A DNA stretch of 64,000 bases from Arcobacter sp. F155 (lineage in GTDB: Bacteria; Campylobacterota; Campylobacteria; Campylobacterales; Arcobacteraceae). Below are positions 1 to 6,715 of the stretch, piece by piece; position 1 is the first letter of the stretch; each line of letters begins with the position of its first letter. Where the stretch lies: contig NZ_PDJU01000002.1 in the NCBI RefSeq assembly GCF_004116455.1, forward strand, positions 310,001 through 374,000, given 5' to 3'. The notes beneath the pieces are model-generated. The model did no database searches and was not told where the DNA came from. It saw only the letters and a list, made by a program, of their open reading frames with translations. The position numbers were made by a program, and so were the translations under genes.

Positions 1-630
1 ATTGTCCCCAACTATCATATCATGACACTTATTTTGTTTTATGAATTGTTTTACAAAATCATTTTTATTTATAGAGTCTTTTAAATAAATTTTCTGGAAA
101 GTGAAAAAATAGTATCCTTTGTTTAAAACACAATATGCTTTAATACGAGGATTATATAAAAAGGCATTATCCTTTTCGTAATATCTTCTTAATTCTGATT
201 TACTTTGAATATCACTTGAAAAAGAAAATAATACATTTCTTCCTTTATATCCAATACACTTTTTTAAGTTTTTAAACTTTTCAATTGTTGTATCTAATTC
301 TTTAGAATTTATTGTACTTTTTATTTCAAAAATATATTCAACTGCTTCACAAGGTACAAACCCTAATTCTACACCAAAAAGAAGAGCAGGAAGAATTTCA
401 TTGTTATATAAAATAATATCACTTTCATTGGACTGGAATCCAGAAGAATCTTGTACAATACCTTTTGATAGTTTAAATCTATTTGGTACTAAATCTTTTA
501 CTAATTCAAGAAATAATATTTCATTTAGACTGCCTTTTATTCCTTGATGATTTACATTCTTATTTGAGATATAAGAAGATTTTAAAAAGTCAATTTTTGT
601 ATTTATTATTTCATTTATATAATTACTCAT
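1..630 (-). CDS. DUF6602-type nuclease-like protein (3' end off window)
   Basis: The ORF reads from ATG at 630 to the window edge with no stop, giving 210 visible residues; the C-terminus is missing. The visible part matches what I know of the DUF6602 family: an N-terminal H-Q-G-x-x-G-x-x-N-E stretch (residues 28-37), then S-x-E-S-D-I-I-L-Y (67-75) and E-Y-I-F-E-I-K-S (98-105). The pattern E37, D71, E102-x-K104 resembles a PD-(D/E)XK nuclease core. That is my inference from the motif; the family is functionally uncharacterised. AAAGGAATATT precedes the ATG as a Shine-Dalgarno. It lies downstream of htpG and the structured element at 681-806, on the same strand. Genes further downstream are outside the window, so a defence role cannot be judged. 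Confidence 0.75.
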   Translation of the reverse strand, partial: MSNYINEIINTKIDFLKSSYISNKNVNHQGIKGSLNEILFLELVKDLVPNRFKLSKGIVQDSSGFQSNESDIILYNNEILPALLFGVELGFVPCEAVEYIFEIKSTINSKELDTTIEKFKNLKKCIGYKGRNVLFSFSSDIQSKSELRRYYEKDNAFLYNPRIKAYCVLNKGYYFFTFQKIYLKDSINKNDFVKQFIKQNKCHDMIVGDN

Positions 631-680
631 AATATTCCTTTAAGAGATTATAAAACATAAATACTTATATTATATATTTT

Positions 681-806
681 ATAGAATAATGAGTTTGGTT
701 TAGATTCTAGAAGAAGAGGTTCTAGTTCGAAGGAGCTTACGTCAGGTAAGTGACTGAGAGATAGGTTCTCTTCGACGACGAAGATGAACCTAAATCATTA
801 TTTTAT
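681..806. ncRNA. Candidate structured RNA or MITE-like element
   Basis: This 126-bp segment is richer in G and C than its surroundings and folds as a closed multi-helix structure. The outer stem pairs 681-692 with 795-806 (12 positions, one G-T). An inner extension pairs 699-707 with 786-794 (one mismatch). Inside are hairpins 707-712/720-725 (CTAGAA/TTCTAG), 735-740/746-751 (GCTTAC/GTAAGT, one G-T) and a long stem 762-774/779-792 with an ACGA loop and one bulged base. The last stem competes with the inner extension. The right arm overlaps the htpG stop codon (803-805). The element lies about 50 nt upstream of the DUF6602 start, on its strand. It does not match tRNA or any RNA I recognise. 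Terminator, small RNA and miniature transposon remain open. Confidence 0.5.
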
Positions 807-2716
807 AGTGCTTTTGCAGTGATTCTAGAAAGTCTCTGTGCGAATGATACCGCATCAGTAATTTCCATACCTTCAGACAGTTTCGCTTGGTCTAATAGTA
901 CCCATGATACATCATCAATCATTTTATCATCAGCACAACCATTTAACTTCTTAACAATCTCATGGTCAGGGTTGATTTCTAAGATTGGAGCAGTTTCTGG
1001 CATCTCTTGTCCCATAGCTTTCATCATTTGAGCCATTTGTGCCATTTGAGCATCACCTGCATCTTTTACTACACAAGAAGGTGACTCTGAAAGTCTATTT
1101 GTAACTTTTACGTCTGCTACAGCTTCACCTAAAATATCTTTGATTTTTTTCGTGATATCTTCAAACTTCTCTTCTACTTCTTTTTTCTCTTCTTCTGTTT
1201 GCTCTACTTTTGGAGCTTCACAAGAAGTGATATCTTTGAATTCCCACTCTTTGTATGCAGCATACATTGGAGTTACGATTTCATCGATTTCTTTATCATC
1301 TAAAATAAGAACTTCAATATCATTTTTCTTGTATGCTTCAAGAAGTGGTGAGTTTCTAAGAACCTTCTCATTTTCACCTACGATATAGAAGATAGCTTTT
1401 TGTTCTGAATCTGCATTTTCTTTATATTTTTCTAAAGAAGTCATTGCGTCTTTTTCAGTTTTAGTTGACTTAAATCTAATAAGCTCTAATAACTTATCTT
1501 TGTTTGTAAAGTCTTGGTAAGCACCCTCTTTAAGAGCCCTATTGTATTGTTCAATAAACTCTTTGTACTTCTCTTCATCTTTAGAAAGTTTTTTGATTTC
1601 TGATAAGATTTTCTTTACAGAAGCTTGTTTGATATTTGCTAAGATTCTGTTTTCTTGTAAGATTTCTCTTGAAACGTTTAATGGTAAATCTTCAGAATCA
1701 ATAATACCTCTAACAAATCTTAAGTAAGTTGGTAATAACTCTTTATCATCATCAGTAATAAATACTCTTTTTACATAAAGTTTTACACCTGGTTGATAAT
1801 CAGCTCTGTACATATCCATTGGTGCTGTTTTAGGGATATAGAATAGTGTAGTATACTCATTTACACCCTCTGCTTTTGTGTGAATAGTTGCTAATGGATC
1901 TTGTGAATCATGAGAGATTGATTTATAGAAATCATTGTACTCTTCTTCTTTGATTTTTGATTTTGGTTGAGTCCATAAAGCTGTTGCTTTATTGATTTGC
2001 TCATGTCTTTTTTCAGTTGTTTTTTTAGCTTCTTTTCCAGCTTTTTTATCTTCTTCTGAAAGCTCTTCTTCTACTTCTTCACTATAGTTTAAGAAGATTG
2101 GATAAGCGATATGGTCAGAATATTTTCCAACGATATTTTCAATTCTATGTTTAGATGCAAACTCTTCTGCTTCTTCATCTTTTAATTTGATATAAATTAC
2201 AGTACCTGCTGACTCTTTAGTTACAGGAATAATTTCAAATTCACCAGAACCATTTGAAGACCACTTGTATGCTTGTTCTTCTCCTGCTTTTTTAGAGATA
2301 ACATCTACGTTATCAGCTACCATAAATACAGAATAAAAACCAACACCAAACTGTCCAATTAAGTTTGAGTCTTTTTTTGCATCACCAGTTAAAGCTTCAA
2401 CGAAAGATTTTGTTCCTGATTTTGCGATTGTACCAATAGAAGCGATTAAATCTTCTTGGTTCATACCAACACCGTTATCAACGATTGTTAAAGACTTATC
2501 TGCTTCATCAAAAGCAATATTAATCTCACCTGACCAATCTGCTGGTAACTTTGACTTGATTTCGTCATCTGTTAGTTTTAAATAGTTTAATTTATCAATA
2601 GCATCACTTGCATTTGATACAAGCTCTCTAATAAAAATCTCTTTGTTTGAGTATAAAGAGTGAGTCATTAAGTGTAATAATTGACCTACTTCAGTCTGAA
2701 ATTGATGTTTTGCCAT
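803..2716 (-). CDS. htpG: Molecular chaperone HtpG (Hsp90)
   Basis: Encodes cytosolic Hsp90, an ATP-dependent dimeric chaperone, of 637 residues. The N-terminal GHKL ATPase motifs are clear: E-L-V-S-N-A-S-D-A, D-N-G-V-G-M and G-Q-F-G-V-G-F-Y-S, followed by the middle and C-terminal dimerisation domains. The start is ATG at 2716 (MAKHQFQTEV), preceded by AGGAGA. A longer reading from 2806 adds 30 residues unlike any Hsp90 and has no ribosome site. A CIRCE-type repeat lies at 2800-2826, 84 bp upstream, suggesting HrcA heat-shock control. The stop codon falls within the right arm of the structured element at 681-806. Confidence 0.97.
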   Translation of the reverse strand: MAKHQFQTEVGQLLHLMTHSLYSNKEIFIRELVSNASDAIDKLNYLKLTDDEIKSKLPADWSGEINIAFDEADKSLTIVDNGVGMNQEDLIASIGTIAKSGTKSFVEALTGDAKKDSNLIGQFGVGFYSVFMVADNVDVISKKAGEEQAYKWSSNGSGEFEIIPVTKESAGTVIYIKLKDEEAEEFASKHRIENIVGKYSDHIAYPIFLNYSEEVEEELSEEDKKAGKEAKKTTEKRHEQINKATALWTQPKSKIKEEEYNDFYKSISHDSQDPLATIHTKAEGVNEYTTLFYIPKTAPMDMYRADYQPGVKLYVKRVFITDDDKELLPTYLRFVRGIIDSEDLPLNVSREILQENRILANIKQASVKKILSEIKKLSKDEEKYKEFIEQYNRALKEGAYQDFTNKDKLLELIRFKSTKTEKDAMTSLEKYKENADSEQKAIFYIVGENEKVLRNSPLLEAYKKNDIEVLILDDKEIDEIVTPMYAAYKEWEFKDITSCEAPKVEQTEEEKKEVEEKFEDITKKIKDILGEAVADVKVTNRLSESPSCVVKDAGDAQMAQMAQMMKAMGQEMPETAPILEINPDHEIVKKLNGCADDKMIDDVSWVLLDQAKLSEGMEITDAVSFAQRLSRITAKAL

Positions 2717-2799
2717 GCTAATTTCTCCTATAGTTTTTAATTTTTTATAGAAGAATTTTATCACAACTTTATAAAAGGAAGCTAAAGTTTTAATAAAAA

Positions 2800-2826
2800 T
2801 TAGCACTTTTTATTTCTAAGTGCTAA
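2800..2826. promoter_or_regulatory. CIRCE-like HrcA operator
   Basis: TTAGCACTT, nine bases, then AAGTGCTAA is a perfect 9-bp inverted repeat. It differs from the CIRCE consensus (TTAGCACTC-N9-GAGTGCTAA) only by one compensated pair at the inner end of each arm. CIRCE is the operator of the HrcA repressor of class I heat-shock genes. It lies between divergent htpG and the zinc-ribbon gene, 84 bp from each ATG. htpG is the obvious heat-shock target, but the plus-strand promoter 34 bp away could also be affected. Confidence 0.85.
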
Positions 2827-2859
2827 TTTAAGATGTAAAATCTATTTTGATTACAATCA

Positions 2860-2888
2860 TTGACTTGCTTTAAAACTTATAATATATT
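2860..2888 (+). promoter_or_regulatory. Sigma70-type promoter for zinc-ribbon gene
   Basis: TTGACT at 2860-2865 and TATATT at 2883-2888 are spaced by 17 bp, a near-consensus arrangement 23 bp upstream of the small zinc-ribbon gene. It lies 34 bp downstream of the CIRCE repeat. Confidence 0.5.
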
Positions 2889-2910
2889 ACACTACAATAG
2901 AAGGATGCTC

Positions 2911-3093
2911 ATGTTTTTTAATTTATTCAAGAAAAAAGTATGGAAAGATGAAAAAAGACCTATTTATGTTTGTAAACACTGTAAACTTACATGTAAATCA
3001 TGCGATGCGATGTACTGTTTCACCTGCCATATGAATGACTCAAACCCTTGTCCTAATTGTGGAAAAAGAAATATAGACTATAAAAAAACTTAA
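2911..3093 (+). CDS. Small zinc-ribbon protein
   Basis: A 60-residue cytoplasmic protein with a basic N-terminus and a cysteine-rich core: C-K-H-C, C-K-S-C, C-F-T-C-H and C-P-N-C. This is enough ligands for two structural zinc sites. AGAAGG at 2899-2904 sits six bases before the ATG at 2911, which is why that start is preferred over the in-frame ATG at 2905, which touches the Shine-Dalgarno. No family name is recognised. It is divergent from htpG, shares its CIRCE-bearing intergenic region and is followed by ciaB. A role in protein or nucleic-acid binding is only inferred from the zinc ribbon. Confidence 0.75.
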   Translation: MFFNLFKKKVWKDEKRPIYVCKHCKLTCKSCDAMYCFTCHMNDSNPCPNCGKRNIDYKKT

Positions 3094-3130
3094 TCACTAA
3101 TTTAAAATAATTACTTCTTCTAAAAGCATT

Positions 3131-3142
3131 TTTAGATAAAAT
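3131..3142 (+). promoter_or_regulatory. Extended -10 promoter motif upstream of ciaB
   Basis: TTTAGATAAAAT occurs here 27 bp before the ciaB ATG. The identical 12-mer recurs in front of uvrC (44271-44282) and, on the minus strand, in front of ppaC (17297-17308). This suggests a common housekeeping -10 region with an AT-rich upstream part in place of a strong -35. Confidence 0.5.
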
Positions 3143-3169
3143 CTTTCAAACTACAAAAAAGGTTTTATA

Positions 3170-5044
3170 ATGAATGAAAAATTTTTAAATGATTTAGTAG
3201 AAGTTTACGAATATTTAGATTTACAAAAAAACAATACAAACAAACTAATAACTTACCTAGAAAATGAAGAGTATGAAAAACTAACTATTATTGATGAATT
3301 TGCAAAAACTTTAGGTTTAGAACTTGATTCAAATCTTAGACTTGCACTTGTTACAAGATTAGTTAACTTAAGAGATGACTCTTTAGTTCAAGTTCTTAAA
3401 AAACTTGGAAAAAATGAAGAAGAAGTTATAAACTTACAAGAGAAAGCATACTGCTTTGTAAGAGATTTCTGGCATGAAAAACATAAAAACACAGTTGAAT
3501 ATATCAAGCACAACAACTTATTAACTCCTTTTTATCAAGCTATATTTGAAGGTGTTTACAATGTTGGTCTTAAAATGTCTTCATGGCAAAGTTCTTGGAC
3601 AGCACATATTATAAATGGTGTAAATAAAGAGCTTTTAAATATGTTTGATGGTGATGAAACAAAAGTTTTTGAATACCTTAAAAAACACAAACTATTTGAT
3701 TTAGGTCATAACAATATTGAAGCAGATAGATCATATTCTGCTTTAGTAAAACAAAAAGATGAATACAAATCAAAAGCATATATTGAAAGCTTCAAAGAGC
3801 AAACAACTGCTGTAGTTGATGCCTTAGAAGATTTTGAAGAAGTACTTATTGAACTAGAAGATGAAATCTATAATCAAAAATGGGATTATATTTTATATAT
3901 TCAAGCACTTATCAAAGCTTTCTCTGAAAATAAAACTCACTTGCTAGTTGAAAGATGGGCAGATGTAGATAGAGCTTGGATGAAGATAAAATCTCCTGTT
4001 CAAATAGGACATCCACTAGAGTATTATGAAGACCACTTTAGAAAAGCAGTTGCCTTAGAGTGGGATATTAGACTTACAAACCCACACTTTGCACAAAATG
4101 ACCACAGAGTAAATAAAATCAAATCAGCCTTTGCAAAAATCTTTGATAATGTAGAACAAAGTGATGAATACAAAGCTATTTATGATTTCTCATTAAAATC
4201 TCTTGACAAAGTTCAATTATACGTTGGACGACCTGCACTATTTTTTGGAGCTGAGTTTAATGGATTATTTTCTGCACAAGTTGTACCAAATGATGAAATA
4301 GTTTCAAAAGAAGAAGGTAAAAAGATATTTGCATTCTCTGATGAGATTTTACAAATAAGCCGTGCGAAACCATTTTTAAAATTAAGCCAAGAGATTTTTG
4401 GTCAAGAGTTACTTACACTTGATAGAGAGTTCTTATTCAATGAAACTGATAAATGGCATCAAGTGTATGACATAAGTACTATTGGACATGAATATGGACA
4501 TATTTTATGGTGTGATGATGAAACAGAAACTCTTATGAATGAAACTGGAAACTTTAAAAACATAGAAGAGTTTAAAGCTACAACTGGTGGACTTATTTCA
4601 TTCTTTTTAGATAGTGAAGATGATGAAAAAGAGTTAGAAGAGCAAGTTTTAATTGACCTTGTAAAAAGAGCTGTAGGACTTATAGGTTGGATGGAAGTAG
4701 ATGAAGTACAACCATACTATTGTGAAGGTCTGATTCACTTAAGTGGATTATTTACAGTTGGTATCTTAGACTTTGAAGAAAACAAACTAAATATTGATTT
4801 AAATGAGTCAAAAATTGAAGAGTTAAAACAGTGGTATGTAAAAACATACACAGACTTAGCAAAACACTATTTAGATAAAAAAGATGCAACGTTATTTTTA
4901 GAAAACTTTGCTAAAAAAGAGTCTAAATACTTTATGCCAAATGATTCAAAAATTAAAGCCTTTGTAGAGTTTTATTTCAATAGATACAAAGAAATAGGAC
5001 AAGAACTAGATAAAGAGGATAAAAAATCTAATTATATTAAATAG
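3170..5044 (+). CDS. ciaB: CiaB-like protein with HEXXH zinc-protease motif
   Basis: A 624-residue protein that I recognise as the CiaB family, annotated in Campylobacter as invasion antigen B and widespread in Arcobacter. A His-Glu-Tyr-Gly-His motif near residue 440 fits HEXXH zinc metallopeptidases. Downstream acidic residues could supply a third ligand. There is no signal peptide or membrane segment, so it acts in the cytosol or is exported without a cleaved signal. The ATG at 3170 follows AAAAAAGG with good spacing. The gene is monocistronic or loosely linked to the globin gene 91 bp downstream. The family name is from memory; the metallopeptidase reading is from the motif. An invasion role here is not implied. 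Confidence 0.75.
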   Translation: MNEKFLNDLVEVYEYLDLQKNNTNKLITYLENEEYEKLTIIDEFAKTLGLELDSNLRLALVTRLVNLRDDSLVQVLKKLGKNEEEVINLQEKAYCFVRDFWHEKHKNTVEYIKHNNLLTPFYQAIFEGVYNVGLKMSSWQSSWTAHIINGVNKELLNMFDGDETKVFEYLKKHKLFDLGHNNIEADRSYSALVKQKDEYKSKAYIESFKEQTTAVVDALEDFEEVLIELEDEIYNQKWDYILYIQALIKAFSENKTHLLVERWADVDRAWMKIKSPVQIGHPLEYYEDHFRKAVALEWDIRLTNPHFAQNDHRVNKIKSAFAKIFDNVEQSDEYKAIYDFSLKSLDKVQLYVGRPALFFGAEFNGLFSAQVVPNDEIVSKEEGKKIFAFSDEILQISRAKPFLKLSQEIFGQELLTLDREFLFNETDKWHQVYDISTIGHEYGHILWCDDETETLMNETGNFKNIEEFKATTGGLISFFLDSEDDEKELEEQVLIDLVKRAVGLIGWMEVDEVQPYYCEGLIHLSGLFTVGILDFEENKLNIDLNESKIEELKQWYVKTYTDLAKHYLDKKDATLFLENFAKKESKYFMPNDSKIKAFVEFYFNRYKEIGQELDKEDKKSNYIK

Positions 5045-5135
5045 GGTTGAAAGACCTTATTTAATTTAAAAACTTTCTAAAACTTATAAATAAAATGTTG
5101 TATATTTTTCCAAATTTTTAAATAGGAATATAATA

Positions 5136-5573
5136 ATGCAATATAATGTAACTCCTGCACAAATAGGAACAAGACCTCAAGTAGCTTTACCAAATCCAAA
5201 AATCTTAGAAGCTTTAGGTGAAGAAGGCATGAGAAAAATGGTTTCTGACCACTATGATTTATTAAGACAAAGTAATATCAGAGGATTATTCCCTCCTACA
5301 GATGAAGGTTTTGAGATGGCTAAAAAGCACTCTGCTGATTTCTTCATTCAAATTTGTGGAGGTCCTAGATATTTTGATATGAGTAGAGGTGCACCAAGAA
5401 TGGTTGCAAGACACATGCCGTTTGCTATTACTCAAGAAGCTAGAAGAATTTGGTTAGAGTCTTATATTATGGTTTTAAATGGGCTTAATTTAGATGAAGA
5501 ACTTAAACAATCTTTTTGGAACTATATTGACATCTTCTCAATTTGGATGATGAACACACACGACGAAGAGTAG
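5136..5573 (+). CDS. Group II truncated hemoglobin
   Basis: A 145-residue globin binding haem for oxygen or NO chemistry in the cytoplasm. The group II signature is visible: G-G-P-R-Y-F (75-80), then A-R-H-M-P-F-A-I (91-98), where H93 is the proximal haem ligand, and W106 at the G8 position typical of groups II and III. The length slightly exceeds the ~130 usual for the group because of a ~20-residue N-terminal extension. It starts at ATG 5136 after AGGAATATA. It converges on a GGDEF gene, sharing a stem-loop that overlaps both stop codons. The C. jejuni globin Ctb is group III, so this is a different subclass. Confidence 0.88.
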   Translation: MQYNVTPAQIGTRPQVALPNPKILEALGEEGMRKMVSDHYDLLRQSNIRGLFPPTDEGFEMAKKHSADFFIQICGGPRYFDMSRGAPRMVARHMPFAITQEARRIWLESYIMVLNGLNLDEELKQSFWNYIDIFSIWMMNTHDEE

Positions 5574-5589
5574 TAACTTATACTACTCT
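5567..5589. terminator. Bidirectional terminator between convergent genes
   Basis: AGAGTAGTA, loop ACTTA, TACTACTCT forms a perfect 9-bp hairpin. It includes the stop codons of both the globin gene (5571-5573) and the opposing GGDEF gene (5578-5580), so one structure probably ends both transcripts. Confidence 0.65.
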
Positions 5590-6345
5590 GTTTCTCCCAG
5601 ACTTTTTAGCTTGAGATAGAGCATGTCTTGCTTTTAATAACAACTCATCTTTTTGGTCTGGATGAAGAGGCATTAAAGTATTAACCCCTGCACTAATAGT
5701 TAAAATATTTGAAGCAATAGAGTTATCATGGGGAATATTTAAACTTCTAACTGACTCTAAACACTTATTTGCGATTAGTTTTGGTTCTTTTGTATTTGGA
5801 AGTAAAATATAAAACTCATCATTTTTAAATCTTGCAACTAAATCACTTGGTCTATTACTATGATTTACTAAAATATTTGCAATAAGTTTTAAACACTCAT
5901 CACCTTCATTTCGTCCATAAATATCATTGAAAGCTTTAAACTCATCAATATTTATAACTATCAAAGATAGACACTGTTTGTCTCTTATTGCTCTTTTAAC
6001 CTCTTCATTGAATCTTTCCATAAAATATTTTTTGTTTAAACATTGCGTTAAAGGGTCAATATGAGAGTGAATTTTTAACTTTTCATTTTCATTTATAATT
6101 TCATTTGTTCGTTCGATAATCTCTTTTTCAATATATTTATTTTTATATATTTTAAAAAAAGTAAAAATAAGTGCTAATGCAATAAAAATAATAGCTAAAG
6201 AGACAATCTTTATTCTAAACATCTCTTTTGAAGCAAAGCCATCTGAGCTAAAAAACTCAATATAAGTAGTGATTGAAATATATGATAATAATACTATTGA
6301 CAGTAAAGTAGAAAACTTACAAAAGTTAAACTTCTTAATATTCAT
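5578..6345 (-). CDS. Membrane GGDEF protein with degenerate KNDEF active site
   Basis: A 255-residue protein with two predicted membrane helices (about residues 12-31 and 46-66), a short coiled linker and a GGDEF domain (about 95-255). The catalytic loop reads K-N-D-E-F (174-178) instead of GG(D/E)EF, which usually abolishes cyclase activity. The inhibitory I-site R-P-S-D (165-168), exactly five residues before it, is intact. In known families such combinations can act as c-di-GMP receptors rather than synthases; that role is inferred here. The loop between the helices (about 32-45) is too short for a periplasmic sensor domain. Likely monocistronic, ending in the shared terminator with the globin gene. 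Confidence 0.85.
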   Translation of the reverse strand: MNIKKFNFCKFSTLLSIVLLSYISITTYIEFFSSDGFASKEMFRIKIVSLAIIFIALALIFTFFKIYKNKYIEKEIIERTNEIINENEKLKIHSHIDPLTQCLNKKYFMERFNEEVKRAIRDKQCLSLIVINIDEFKAFNDIYGRNEGDECLKLIANILVNHSNRPSDLVARFKNDEFYILLPNTKEPKLIANKCLESVRSLNIPHDNSIASNILTISAGVNTLMPLHPDQKDELLLKARHALSQAKKSGRNRVV

Positions 6346-6420
6346 GAATACCCTAAAAGATTTATTAAAATATTATACTCTAATTTCTTTTAACAATATA
6401 TTCTAGGGCTTCACAAAAAT

Positions 6421-6630
6421 CTATTTTTTACTTACGTCTATTCCTGGTGCTTCTTTAGTCCCAACATAATCATCAGGTACATTATTGTATTTTAAATAAG
6501 CGAAGAAAGCACCTACTAATAGACAAAATACAACTACTAGTCTTACTGTATTTCTTTTTTGTTTTGATTCTTTATTATTATAATCGTCAATTTTATCTAA
6601 AGATAATTCGTCATCCATATTACTTTTCAT
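6421..6630 (-). CDS. Small single-pass membrane protein
   Basis: 69 residues with an acidic then basic cytoplasmic N-terminus (about 1-28), one hydrophobic helix (about 29-46) and a short polar tail containing P-D-D-Y-V-G-T. AAGGAG lies seven bases before the ATG, a strong ribosome site that supports real translation. I do not recognise the family. It follows the glutamate dehydrogenase gene on the same strand after an 85-bp gap holding a perfect palindrome. Function unknown. Confidence 0.65.
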   Translation of the reverse strand: MKSNMDDELSLDKIDDYNNKESKQKRNTVRLVVVFCLLVGAFFAYLKYNNVPDDYVGTKEAPGIDVSKK

Positions 6631-6679
6631 GACAACTCCTTTTTTTCTTAATATATATCAAGTTAACTTAAAACTATAG

Positions 6680-6698
6680 TCATAAGTTAAACTTATGA
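6680..6698. promoter_or_regulatory. Palindrome between GDH and small membrane gene
   Basis: TCATAAGT, TAA, ACTTATGA is an 8-bp inverted repeat with a 3-base centre. It lies 17 bp after the glutamate dehydrogenase stop and about 50 bp before the next ATG. Related AAGTTA/TAACTT words flank it. Either a weak terminator or an operator for the small gene; there is no T-run to decide. Confidence 0.35.
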
Positions 6699-6715
6699 TA
6701 TAAATTAAGTTAGCT

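Noticed and set aside
719-735. tRNA-like GGTTCTAGTTCGAAGG within the structured element
   Set aside because: No acceptor, D-arm or anticodon stem in the right places, and no CCA-type end.
2717-2806. 30-residue N-terminal extension of HtpG
   Set aside because: No ribosome site, unlike Hsp90, and it overlaps the promoter region; ATG 2716 has AGGAGA.
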